Translations under genes and position numbers: made by a program | The notes under the pieces: generated by a model | The model's input: the letters and a program-made list of their open reading frames with translations, nothing else | Told to the model about the DNA's origin: nothing | Databases searched by the model: none | Assembly: GCA_964195545.1 (NCBI GenBank) | Contig: CAXMQQ010000053.1 | Span: forward strand, 1 to 22,319 | From: JAHEEL01 sp964195545 | Lineage (GTDB): Bacteria > Actinomycetota > Acidimicrobiia > Spongiisociales > UBA5794 | Direction of reading: 5' to 3' | Length of the DNA stretch: 22,319 nucleotides | Shown: piece by piece, positions 1-5,446 of the stretch | Position numbering within the stretch: position 1 is the stretch's first letter | Layout of the letters: each line of letters begins with the position of its first letter

Positions 1-92
1 GGGACCTTCACCGCCTGGACACCACCAGTGTGAGCCAACTCGGCGAACACCCTCCGGTCGATCCTCGATAGGGTTCCTCGGTCCAACGCCAT
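1..92 (-). CDS. Partial hypothetical gene leaving the left edge
   Basis: A leftward reading frame starts at an ATG at 92 (an alternative ATG lies at 98) and stays open to the window edge, giving about 30 residues that begin MALDRGTLSRIDRR. A GAGGTG Shine-Dalgarno sequence at 104-99 lies 6 nt before the ATG at 92, and third codon positions are GC-rich. I do not recognise the family. Its start region faces the repeat-rich stretch, and repeats with a perfect palindrome (157-190) lie 65-100 bp upstream, so they may be its operator. It is probably a gene of the same mobile element as the integrase. The evidence is only an open frame with a good ribosome binding site. Confidence 0.4.
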   Translation of the reverse strand, partial: MALDRGTLSRIDRRVFAELAHTGGVQAVKV

Positions 93-156
93 CAGCATCA
101 CCTCAATCGGTTAACCAGTTGACCGGCCGCAACTTGTTGCATGTGCGTGTGTGATT

Positions 157-190
157 TGACAGGGTTCGTGCACGAACGCGGTGACAGGGT
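157..190. promoter_or_regulatory. Two TGACAGGGT sites flanking a 14-bp palindrome (candidate operator)
   Basis: TGACAGGGT occurs at 157-165 and again at 182-190, a 25-bp step. Between them lies the perfect palindrome GTTCGTGCACGAAC at 164-177. TGACAGGGT is the reverse complement of the ACCCTGTCA half-site found in direct arrays further right. The cluster lies upstream of the leftward gene starting at 92, so an operator role is likely but inferred. Confidence 0.5.
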
Positions 191-285
191 TGACGCGAAG
201 CTCGCGAGGGCTGTTCTGCCGGCGGGGATGGTTCGACGTGCGGTTTACCGTTTCGATCTGGTCCATGTGACGGATGGTGGAGAAG

Positions 286-311
286 GACCCTTGGCACAGA
301 GTTGGCGGAAC
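286..311 (+). repeat. Left copy of a 25-26 bp inverted repeat
   Basis: This copy reads GACCCTTGGCACAGAGTTGG followed by CGGAAC. It matches the reverse complement of 581-605 with one substitution (A/G) and one extra G. The pair bounds a 320-bp segment (286-605) with half-site cluster 420-451 near its middle. I see no convincing target-site duplication outside it. Confidence 0.6.
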
Positions 312-419
312 ATCCATTGCCGGACTCTCCACTGAGAATTCGGGTTCTTCGCTGTCGGCGAGAACTCGGCCGTCACGGATACTGATGGCGTGCTGCATTG
401 CGACGGAATAGACACGACA

Positions 420-451
420 ACCCTCTCAGCAGAGTGTCAGTAACCCTGTCA
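420..451 (+). repeat. Phased half-site cluster B
   Basis: ACCCTCTCA at 420-428, AGTGTCA ending at 439 and ACCCTGTCA at 443-451 follow each other head-to-tail with 11- and 12-bp steps. The first 18 bp, with the preceding A (419-437, AACCCTCTCAGCAGAGTGT), recur exactly and inverted at 904-922, and with one mismatch at 1451-1468. Confidence 0.75.
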
Positions 452-580
452 ACCGAATCCCCGCAGAGTCGCCCGAACCCTGGAATTCGTTGTGCTGCTA
501 CGCTTCTCGCAGCATCGACGGATATTCGAAAGAAATCTCCTGGATCCGCGCTCTGGGGCCGTCTCGGCTCGCTGTCAAGG

Positions 581-605
581 GTTCGCCAACTCTGCGCCAA
601 GGGTC
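581..605 (-). repeat. Right copy of a 25-26 bp inverted repeat
   Basis: The reverse complement of this stretch reads GACCCTTGGCGCAGAGTTGG followed by CGAAC. It pairs with 286-311. See that entry for the geometry. Confidence 0.6.
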
Positions 606-651
606 AGATACGACGATCACACCCGAGACCAGGCGACGCCGAGATGAAAGG

Positions 652-669
652 CCTCTCACCAACCCTCCA
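652..669 (+). repeat. Short half-site pair
   Basis: CCTCTCA ending at 658 and ACCCTCCA ending at 669 are spaced 11 bp apart in the same orientation as clusters B, C and E. This is a degenerate pair. A lone CTGTCA also ends at 577. Confidence 0.4.
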
Positions 670-732
670 AACGCCACCAGACCAACCGGGACGAGCTCCA
701 ACGGCAGTTCCCTGGCCGGCCGGCCGCCTCGA

Positions 733-811
733 ACCCTCTCACCAAAGTCTCATCAACCCTCTCACGAGAGTGTCAGCAACCCTGTCAAGAACCCTGTCAG
801 AAACCCTCCAA
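733..811 (+). repeat. Phased half-site cluster C, the longest array
   Basis: Seven consecutive half-sites run head-to-tail: ACCCTCTCA (733), AGTCTCA, ACCCTCTCA (756), AGTGTCA, ACCCTGTCA (779), ACCCTGTCA (791) and ACCCTCCAA (803). Their TCA ends fall at about 741, 752, 764, 775, 787, 799 and 810, giving steps of 11, 12, 11, 12, 12 and 11 bp. This is about one helical turn each, so all sites lie on one face of the DNA. Such an arrangement is typical of cooperative protein loading. Confidence 0.8.
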
Positions 812-903
812 TTGCAGGTCAGGCACAACGTCCGCGAACGTGAGCGCCCCCTCCCCGCCGGCAACAGCCGAAAGAAGAGAACATCGACAATGGCAACGAA
901 ATA

Positions 904-922
904 ACACTCTGCTGAGAGGGTT
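904..922 (-). repeat. Inverted 19-bp copy of the cluster unit, upstream of the HTH gene
   Basis: The reverse complement of this stretch is AACCCTCTCAGCAGAGTGT, an exact match to 419-437. It ends 18 bp before the ATG of the HTH gene at 941. It therefore sits where that gene's promoter should be and could serve as an autoregulatory operator (inference). A weak -10-like CATGAT lies at 929-934. Confidence 0.7.
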
Positions 923-940
923 AACCCGCATGATCCGACC

Positions 941-1156
941 ATGAACACCAACGACGACCGTCTCCTCACCGCAAAAGAACTCGCCGACTTCCTCGACGTC
1001 CCAATCAAGACCCTCTACGCATGGCGCTACCGAGGAGGAGGACCTGTCGGCTTCCGGGCCGGCAAGCATCTCCGTTACCGATGGGTCGACGTCGAGGTGT
1101 GGATTGAGGACCGTATCGCCCACACGTGTCACTCCCGGGTGGCACAATCGCCGTAG
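941..1156 (+). CDS. Excisionase/BldC-like small helix-turn-helix protein
   Basis: This 71-residue protein belongs to the MerR-like winged-helix HTH_17 (excisionase) family. Residues 8-27 (LLTAKELADFLDVPIKTLYA) form the helix-turn-helix, with W28 and R29 in the recognition region. The wing follows (GFRAGKHLRYR, about 37-47), then the terminal helix WVDVEVWIEDR. These small proteins act in lambda-type excision as directionality factors, or as regulators such as Streptomyces BldC (68 residues). No Shine-Dalgarno sequence is visible. CATGAT at 929-934, 6 nt before the ATG, could be a -10 element of a leaderless mRNA. A 19-bp repeat unit sits at 904-922, and the gene is followed by an integrase remnant and an integrase, so an excisionase or control role for the element is likely. 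Confidence 0.8.
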   Translation: MNTNDDRLLTAKELADFLDVPIKTLYAWRYRGGGPVGFRAGKHLRYRWVDVEVWIEDRIAHTCHSRVAQSP

Positions 1157-1196
1157 AACCGTCGGATTGGCTGTTTCGAGAAGGTGCCATCGTGGC

Positions 1197-1451
1197 ATGG
1201 GTAGAGAGACACCAAAGGACAAGGGCCACGCCTGGCGGGTCGGCTACCGGGTCCCTGATCGGTGTCAGCGTTACAAGACGTTCACCCGCAAAACCGACGC
1301 CGACCTGTTCGCTGTGGTATCCAGAACAGCAACGTCCAGTGACGCCATCGAGGTCGCCGCTTCCGGATGGGTCTCGGCGTTGATCGATGCCGGTTGTGGG
1401 GGTCATATCTACGAATTGGATGTGACAGCCCTGTCATCAAAGTGTCAATAA
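1197..1451 (+). pseudogene. Truncated integrase N-terminal (arm-binding) domain
   Basis: This frame from ATG 1197 encodes about 84 residues. Residues 11-38 (HAWRVGYRVPDRCQRY followed by KTFTRKTDADLF) align with residues 9-37 of the complete integrase at 1613. They share W-x-V-x-Y-R-x-P, then R-x4-F-x-RKTDA-x-x-F, the AP2-like arm-DNA-binding fold. After that the similarity stops in all frames I compared, and neither a core-binding nor a catalytic domain follows. No good ribosome binding site is seen. The simplest reading is a remnant of a second integrase left by deletion. The alternative is a small stand-alone DNA-binding protein. Confidence 0.5.
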
Positions 1452-1520
1452 CCCTGTCAGCAGAGTGTCAGAAACCCTCCAACTCACTCACGCCGGGCGA
1501 TAACACTCGAATGACAGGGT
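1423..1520 (+). repeat. Phased half-site cluster E upstream of the integrase
   Basis: The cluster opens with the palindrome TGACAGCCCTGTCA (1423-1436). It continues head-to-tail with AGTGTCA ending at 1447, ACCCTGTCA at 1451-1459, AGTGTCA ending at 1470 and ACCCTCCAA at 1474-1482, in steps of 11, 12, 11 and 11 bp. One inverted site, TGACAGGGT, lies at 1512-1520. The cluster ends about 90 bp before the integrase start, so it may control int or hold integrase arm sites. Confidence 0.75.
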
Positions 1521-1612
1521 CGTGCATCACGATGTTCTGGGCCTCAAGCGTGGATTCCTGTCGTTGCCATCTGCTATTGCTTGCAAGTAGTCCGTCGTAG
1601 AAGGAGCTGGAC

Positions 1613-2740
1613 ATGGCGCACATTCGGAAGAAGGGTACGGGCCGGTGGCAGGTCCGATACCGGGATCCGTCGGGCACGGAACGGGCTCGCACCTTTCGGC
1701 GCAAGACCGACGCTGAGAGGTTTCTCGTCACAGTCGAGACGGACAAGCTCCGCGGAACGTGGACCGATCCCCGACTCGGCAAGATCACCGTCAGCGAGTG
1801 GATGCCCACATGGCAGGCGAGCCGCGTCCACCTCCGCCCATCCACTCGAGCCGGCGCCGAATCAATGCTGAAGAACCACGTACTCCCCTACTTCGGCACA
1901 CGTCAACTCGGATCCGTCACGCCCACCGACATACAGGGATTCGTGGCTCACCTCGAGGAGAGGGGCCTCGCATCGTCGACGATCCGCCACAACTACTTGC
2001 TGATCGCCAGCCTGTTCTCTTCGGCACTCGAATCCGATCTCATCATTCGCACTCCCTGTCGCGGCATCAAGCTGCCGCCGAAGTCGCAGACCGAGATGCG
2101 CTTCCTCACCGCCGACGAGGTAGACGAAGTCGCCGCAGCAATCGACGAGCCATACCGGGCCCTCGTGCTCACGGCCGCTTACACCGGATGCCGCTTCGGG
2201 GAGCTCACCGGACTGAGGGTGCCTCGCCTGGATCTCCTCAGACGCAGCCTGACGATCACTGAGACGCTTACTGACGTACGCGGGCAGGTGAGCCTGGCAC
2301 CGCCCAAGACGAGCGCTGCACGGCGTCAGGTGGCCCTGCCAAAGTTCCTCAGCGAGGAACTCGCCCGACACCTTTCACAGTGGCCGCCGGCAGCCGATGG
2401 TTTCCTCTTCACAGCTCCCGAGGGAGGTCCGGTGCGCCGCACCAATTTCCGCAGGCGCACCTGGCTCCCCGCGGTGCGGGCTTCGGTAGGTGAACCACTC
2501 AGGTTTCATGACCTCAGGCACACGCACGCCGCGATACTCATCGCCCAGGGGGAGCATCCGAAAGTCATCCAGCTGCGCCTCGGACATTCTTCGATCCAGA
2601 TCACTCTTGATACCTACGGGCACCTGTTCGAGGGCCTCGATGAGGCTGCTGCGGAGCGGCTCGATGCCACTTTCCTGCGGACTCCCGCGGACTCTTCGCG
2701 GACTCTTGCCTACAACAACGTTCGCGAGTTCTCTCGTTAA
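1613..2740 (+). CDS. Tyrosine recombinase (phage/ICE-type integrase)
   Basis: This 375-residue site-specific recombinase is full length for phage or actinomycete ICE integrases. Residues 1-45 form the arm-type DNA-binding domain (RWQVRYRDPSGTERARTF) and residues 56-150 the SAM-like core-binding domain. The catalytic domain has all six expected residues: R194 (TGCRFGEL), K232 (PPKTSAARR), H299 and R302 (HDLRHTHA), H325 (LGHSS) and the nucleophile Y335 (TLDTYGHL). The start is set by AAGGAG 7 nt upstream of ATG 1613. The gene runs toward, and ends 38 bp from, the 3' end of tRNA-Pro. This is the standard layout of an element inserted in a tRNA gene, so tRNA-Pro is the likely attachment site. The protein is distinct from the chromosomal XerD at 14175, which lacks the arm-binding domain. 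Confidence 0.93.
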   Translation: MAHIRKKGTGRWQVRYRDPSGTERARTFRRKTDAERFLVTVETDKLRGTWTDPRLGKITVSEWMPTWQASRVHLRPSTRAGAESMLKNHVLPYFGTRQLGSVTPTDIQGFVAHLEERGLASSTIRHNYLLIASLFSSALESDLIIRTPCRGIKLPPKSQTEMRFLTADEVDEVAAAIDEPYRALVLTAAYTGCRFGELTGLRVPRLDLLRRSLTITETLTDVRGQVSLAPPKTSAARRQVALPKFLSEELARHLSQWPPAADGFLFTAPEGGPVRRTNFRRRTWLPAVRASVGEPLRFHDLRHTHAAILIAQGEHPKVIQLRLGHSSIQITLDTYGHLFEGLDEAAAERLDATFLRTPADSSRTLAYNNVREFSR

Positions 2741-2746
2741 ACGACC

Positions 2747-2771
2747 GAATCTCTTGCGGTGCAAGGGATTC
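2747..2771. terminator. Hairpin between integrase and tRNA-Pro
   Basis: GAATCTCTTGC and GCAAGGGATTC form an 11-bp stem (one T-G pair) with a 3-nt GGT loop, right after the integrase stop and 7 nt from the tRNA 3' end. There is no T-run. The near-symmetric stem could stop transcription from both sides, or could be part of the attachment site. Confidence 0.5.
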
Positions 2772-2777
2772 GTCTCG

Positions 2778-2851
2778 TCGGGCTGGCCGGATTTGAACCG
2801 GCGACCTCTTGACCCCCAGTCAAGCGCGCTGCCATGCTGCGCCACAGCCCG
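2778..2851 (-). tRNA. tRNA-Pro (anticodon GGG)
   Basis: This is a 74-nt cloverleaf. The acceptor stem CGGGCTG pairs with CAGCCCG, with discriminator A at 2778. The D-stem is GCGC/GCGC, the anticodon stem is CTTGA/TCAAG around the loop CTGGGGG (anticodon GGG), and the T-arm is GCCGG-TTCAAAT-CCGGC. CCA is not encoded. The 3' end faces the integrase, so the 3' half is the likely attB/att core. A TAGGAT -10-like box lies just upstream at about 2861-2866. Confidence 0.96.
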
Positions 2852-2866
2852 GACACCGGCATCCTA

Positions 2867-2891
2867 CCGTTGGCTTCGACGAAGCCTCCGG
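2867..2891 (-). terminator. Hairpin after the DGDG-repeat gene
   Basis: GGCTTC and GAAGCC (2872-2886) form a 6-bp stem around a 3-nt loop, extended by outer CCG/CGG pairs across a 2-nt internal loop. It lies 10 nt after the stop codon of the minus-strand gene at 2902. No T-run follows, so a terminator role is likely but weakly supported. Confidence 0.4.
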
Positions 2892-2901
2892 CGGATGGTT
2901 C

Positions 2902-3480
2902 TTAACCTTCGGTCTCGAGCTCTTCGATGGCGATGATCGCTTCGTCCGGGATACCGTCGCCATCGAGGTCCACCGCCACGACGTCGGCCACAACCGCTTC
3001 GACGTAGTCGAGCACCCCGTCACCATCGAGATCGATCCCCGCCGCTTCGACCACGACCGTCTCTGAAACATCCGGGAGGCCATCACCCGTCGTGTCGTAC
3101 GCGACCGTTGTCGTCTCTGTGACCTCGATTGTATCCGGCGTCCCGTCTCCATCGAGATCCATCAGAACCTGCTCGGTGACGACGCGCGTCCCGACATCAG
3201 GAACGCCGTCGCCGTCGACGTCCACCGCCGTTTCGACGATCGTGGTCGTTTCCACGATGTCCGGGGTTCCATCGCCGTCAACGTCGATCTCGCGTACTTC
3301 TGTGCTGGTCACTGCGACTCCGTCGACGATTCCGTCACCGTCGATGTCGATCTCTGAGACGACCACATCCGACATGGCAATCCCATCGTCGGTCACGCCG
3401 ATGGTCACCTCTTCGACAACAGTTTCGATCGTAGCTTCCTCTGCGAGGGTCTCGGCCTTGTCATCGAACGTGGATTCCAT
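2902..3480 (-). CDS. Acidic protein with seven D-x-DGDG-x-x-D calcium-binding-like repeats
   Basis: This 192-residue, very acidic protein starts at ATG 3480, preceded by GAGGT about 8 nt upstream. The open frame extends further 5', but that part is arginine-rich and unlike the rest. After an acidic leader of about 44 residues come seven tandem units of 20-22 residues. Each holds a loop such as IDVDGDGTPD followed by a Val/Thr/Glu-rich strand. The fifth loop is degenerate (YDTTGDGLPD). Such loops bind calcium in dockerin, thrombospondin type 3 and EF-hand-like proteins. Those are usually secreted, but no signal peptide, membrane segment or anchor is visible here. Function unknown. The gene stands alone between tRNA-Pro and the small genes to its right. 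Confidence 0.8.
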   Translation of the reverse strand: MESTFDDKAETLAEEATIETVVEEVTIGVTDDGIAMSDVVVSEIDIDGDGIVDGVAVTSTEVREIDVDGDGTPDIVETTTIVETAVDVDGDGVPDVGTRVVTEQVLMDLDGDGTPDTIEVTETTTVAYDTTGDGLPDVSETVVVEAAGIDLDGDGVLDYVEAVVADVVAVDLDGDGIPDEAIIAIEELETEG

Positions 3481-3626
3481 CGTGATACCTCGTGGTTCGG
3501 GAAAGGGAATCGTACCCATTGGGCTGCACGTAGACCATCGAGAACGGTCACGGGATGCATGGAGACGACAGGAAGGCATGGCGCTCAACGGGCCAGAGCT
3601 CGCTACGACGGCGCAGGTCACCGGGT

Positions 3627-3755
3627 ATGAGCGATACACGCGATTGGCTCATCCTCGTCAGGGGCCTCGCCGGTGGTCTGGCAATCATCCTGCTGCGGAT
3701 GGATCGAACCTTTGTCGTCGTCCCGGCAGAGCCACCGACCGATCCCTCCAAGTAG
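3627..3755 (+). CDS. Small membrane protein, 42 residues (tentative)
   Basis: This short frame from ATG 3627 encodes MSDTRDWLILVRGLAGGLAI followed by ILLRMDRT and a proline-rich tail. It has one likely membrane segment (about residues 7-23) and GC-rich third positions. A weak AGGT lies about 10 nt upstream. It points toward the 51-residue minus-strand gene and ends 6 nt from that gene's stop. I do not recognise a family. The coding-like third-position bias and the hydrophobic segment are the only support. Confidence 0.4.
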   Translation: MSDTRDWLILVRGLAGGLAIILLRMDRTFVVVPAEPPTDPSK

Positions 3756-3761
3756 ATCGGT

Positions 3762-3917
3762 TCAGCCGGTGACCCAACCGATGAGGACGCCGACTCCCTG
3801 GATGAGTCTCCACCCGAGGTAGAGGGCGGTGATACCGATGAGGAGCATGAACCCGATCGGCCAGCCTTGGCGGTCAACCCCCTGATCCGGTTCCTTCGCG
3901 GTTGGGTCTTCGGTCAT
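3762..3917 (-). CDS. Small single-pass membrane protein coupled to the carboxylase gene
   Basis: This is a 51-residue protein. A polar N-terminus (MTEDPTAKEPDQGVDRQ) is followed by a hydrophobic stretch from about residue 19 to the end (WPIGFMLLIGITALYLGW, then LIQGVGVLIGW). That suggests one or two membrane segments. Its ATG overlaps the stop of the carboxylase gene as ATGA, so translation is probably coupled. Actinobacterial acyl-CoA carboxylases often have a small epsilon subunit encoded after the beta subunit, but this hydrophobic protein does not resemble it. Function unknown. Confidence 0.65.
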   Translation of the reverse strand: MTEDPTAKEPDQGVDRQGWPIGFMLLIGITALYLGWRLIQGVGVLIGWVTG

Positions 3918-5446
3918 ACGGGAGGGATGCCGTGGCGCCGTTCCGAGAAGGTCCGATCCTTGCGTGCTGCGTATCGGAGCCGGGCGATGATCTCCCTGCG
4001 GAGCTCCTCAGGCTGGACGACGGCGTCGACAACGTTCTCGGACGCCAATCGGAGGAGATCGACATCCGCCGAGTACTCGGCGCGCCGAGCTTCCACGAAC
4101 GCATCTCGCTCATCCTCGGGCAGCGACTCGATCTTGTTGAAGTACACCGCGTTGATGGCCGCTTCCGGCCCCATCACGGCGATCTCCGCCGTTGGAAGAG
4201 CGAGGGTGGCATCGGGGCGGAACCCGGGCCCTGAGAACGCGTAGAGGCCCGCTCCGTACGCCTTGCGCACGATGATCGAGATCCTCGGAACCGTCGCCTC
4301 AGCGATGGCGGTGAGCATCTTTGCCCCCGCTCGGATGATTCCCTCCCGTTCGACTTTCGTCCCGATCATGAAGCCCGGCACGTCGGCGAAGAAGACCAGC
4401 GGGATGTTCATCGCGTCACACAGCCACATGAACCGAGCGGCCTTGTCGGCAGAGTCCACGAACAGAACACCGCCGAGGTGTTTCGGCTGCGAGGCAACGA
4501 TGCCAATCGGTTTGCCGTCCAACAGGGCGAACGCGGTGATCAGCTCACGGGCAAAGAGCTCCTTGATCTCGAAGAGGGAACCCTCATCCACGATCGCCTT
4601 CAAGAAGTCGAGCATGTCGTAGCCAGCCTTGGAATCATGCGGGAGTATCTCCGCGGGCCGGAAGCCTTCTGCCGGCGGTTCCGGTGCGTATGCGGGCGGG
4701 AGAACTCGAGTGTGATCGGCGACGTAGCTGAAGTATTGCTGAGCCCACGTGATCGCCTCCTCGTCGCTCGCTACGAGAGCATCTCCGCAACCGGACGTCT
4801 CGCAGTGCATACGGGCACCGCCCATGGCCTCAAGCGTCGTTTCCTCGCCAATGACCATCCGAGCCATGCGGGGCGATCCCAGATACATAGAAGCACGGCC
4901 CTCGACCATCACAACGACGTCGCAGAACGAAGGGATGTAGGCGCCGCCGGCCGCAGACGGTCCGAAGAGACAGCACACCTGTGGAACGCGACCCGAGAGC
5001 CGTATCTGGTTGTAGAAGATCTTCCCTGCGCCGCGTCGACCGGGGAACAGATCGACCTGGTCGGTGATCCGGGCGCCGGCCGAATCCACGAGGAAGAAGA
5101 CGGGGAGGAGTTCGTCGTAGGCGGCTTCAAGGGCCCGAATGATCTTCTCTACGGTCAGACGCCCCCAGCTGCCGGCTTTGACGGTCGGGTCGTTCGCGAT
5201 GACCATGATCGGTCGCCCGTCGATTGTCCCGCGACCGGTGACGACGGCATCGGCTCCGTGCCCATCTGTCGCTGCGTTGGCTAGGAGACCGTCCTCGATG
5301 AAGGACCCCGGGTCGCACAGGAGATCCACTCGGTCACGAACGAACAGTTTCCCCCGCTCCTTCAGGACTTCGTGGTACTTCTCTGGACCACCGGTCGCGG
5401 CCCGATCCGTCTCTGCATGGAATCGATCGCTTAGCGAACCCGTCAT
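3914..5446 (-). CDS. Acyl-CoA carboxylase, carboxyltransferase (beta) subunit
   Basis: This 510-residue protein has the usual length of propionyl-/methylcrotonyl-type beta subunits. It transfers the carboxyl group from carboxybiotin to an acyl-CoA. The two crotonase-like halves each carry an oxyanion-hole loop: AGGAY at 166-170 in the N-half, and the region KAYGAGLYAF at 395-404 in the C-half. VDSAGARITDQ (120-130) is also typical. The substrate cannot be assigned with confidence. The loop MYLGSPRMARMVIGEE (187-202) looks closer to the methylcrotonyl/geranyl branch than to AccD. The biotin carboxylase/carrier (alpha) subunit is not in the window. The start ATG overlaps the der stop (ATGA), and the stop overlaps the next small gene in the same way. 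Confidence 0.9.
   Translation of the reverse strand: MTGSLSDRFHAETDRAATGGPEKYHEVLKERGKLFVRDRVDLLCDPGSFIEDGLLANAATDGHGADAVVTGRGTIDGRPIMVIANDPTVKAGSWGRLTVEKIIRALEAAYDELLPVFFLVDSAGARITDQVDLFPGRRGAGKIFYNQIRLSGRVPQVCCLFGPSAAGGAYIPSFCDVVVMVEGRASMYLGSPRMARMVIGEETTLEAMGGARMHCETSGCGDALVASDEEAITWAQQYFSYVADHTRVLPPAYAPEPPAEGFRPAEILPHDSKAGYDMLDFLKAIVDEGSLFEIKELFARELITAFALLDGKPIGIVASQPKHLGGVLFVDSADKAARFMWLCDAMNIPLVFFADVPGFMIGTKVEREGIIRAGAKMLTAIAEATVPRISIIVRKAYGAGLYAFSGPGFRPDATLALPTAEIAVMGPEAAINAVYFNKIESLPEDERDAFVEARRAEYSADVDLLRLASENVVDAVVQPEELRREIIARLRYAARKDRTFSERRHGIPPV

Larger units (their letters stand above)
93..940. other. Gene-free regulatory or repeat region of the mobile element
   Basis: About 850 bp separate a leftward gene (start 92) from a rightward gene (start 941). 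Open frames here are short, lack ribosome binding sites and overlap one another, and none resembles a known family. The stretch is instead dense in short direct and inverted repeats: half-site clusters at 157-190, 420-451, 652-669, 733-811 and 904-922, a 25-26 bp inverted-repeat pair at 286-311/581-605, a weaker inverted pair at about 210-232/846-868, and a small hairpin at 344-365. This is what one expects of an operator, origin or transfer region rather than coding sequence. Which of these it is cannot be told from sequence alone. Confidence 0.6.

Noticed and set aside
111..398. 95-codon minus-strand frame beginning MQHAISIRDGRVLADSEEPE
   Set aside because: The N-terminal part looks protein-like. 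However, no Shine-Dalgarno sequence precedes it, it crosses an inverted repeat and the operator-like cluster, and its second half has no coding character.
690..740. Second copy of the tRNA-Pro 3' end (opposite att site)
   Set aside because: CTGGCCGG and CGAACC occur here in similar order to the tRNA T-arm, but the match is interrupted and short. It is not a credible direct repeat.
733..811. CRISPR array
   Set aside because: The repeats are only about 9 bp with 2-3 bp between them. There are no spacers of 25-40 bp and no cas genes.
398..904. 168-codon plus-strand open frame
   Set aside because: It is built largely from the repeat arrays, has no ribosome binding site, overlaps competing frames and has no family likeness. 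The repeats explain its openness.
1126..1383. 85-codon plus-strand frame overlapping the integrase remnant
   Set aside because: The integrase-like motif lies in the other frame, and this one shows no family likeness.
2902..3639. Longer start of the DGDG-repeat gene at 3639
   Set aside because: The extra 53 residues are Arg/Ser/Pro-rich, unlike the acidic protein, and a Shine-Dalgarno sequence supports ATG 3480.
3092..3772. 226-codon plus-strand Ser/Thr/Pro-rich frame
   Set aside because: It is the antisense of the DGDG-repeat gene. The repeated codons leave the opposite strand open.
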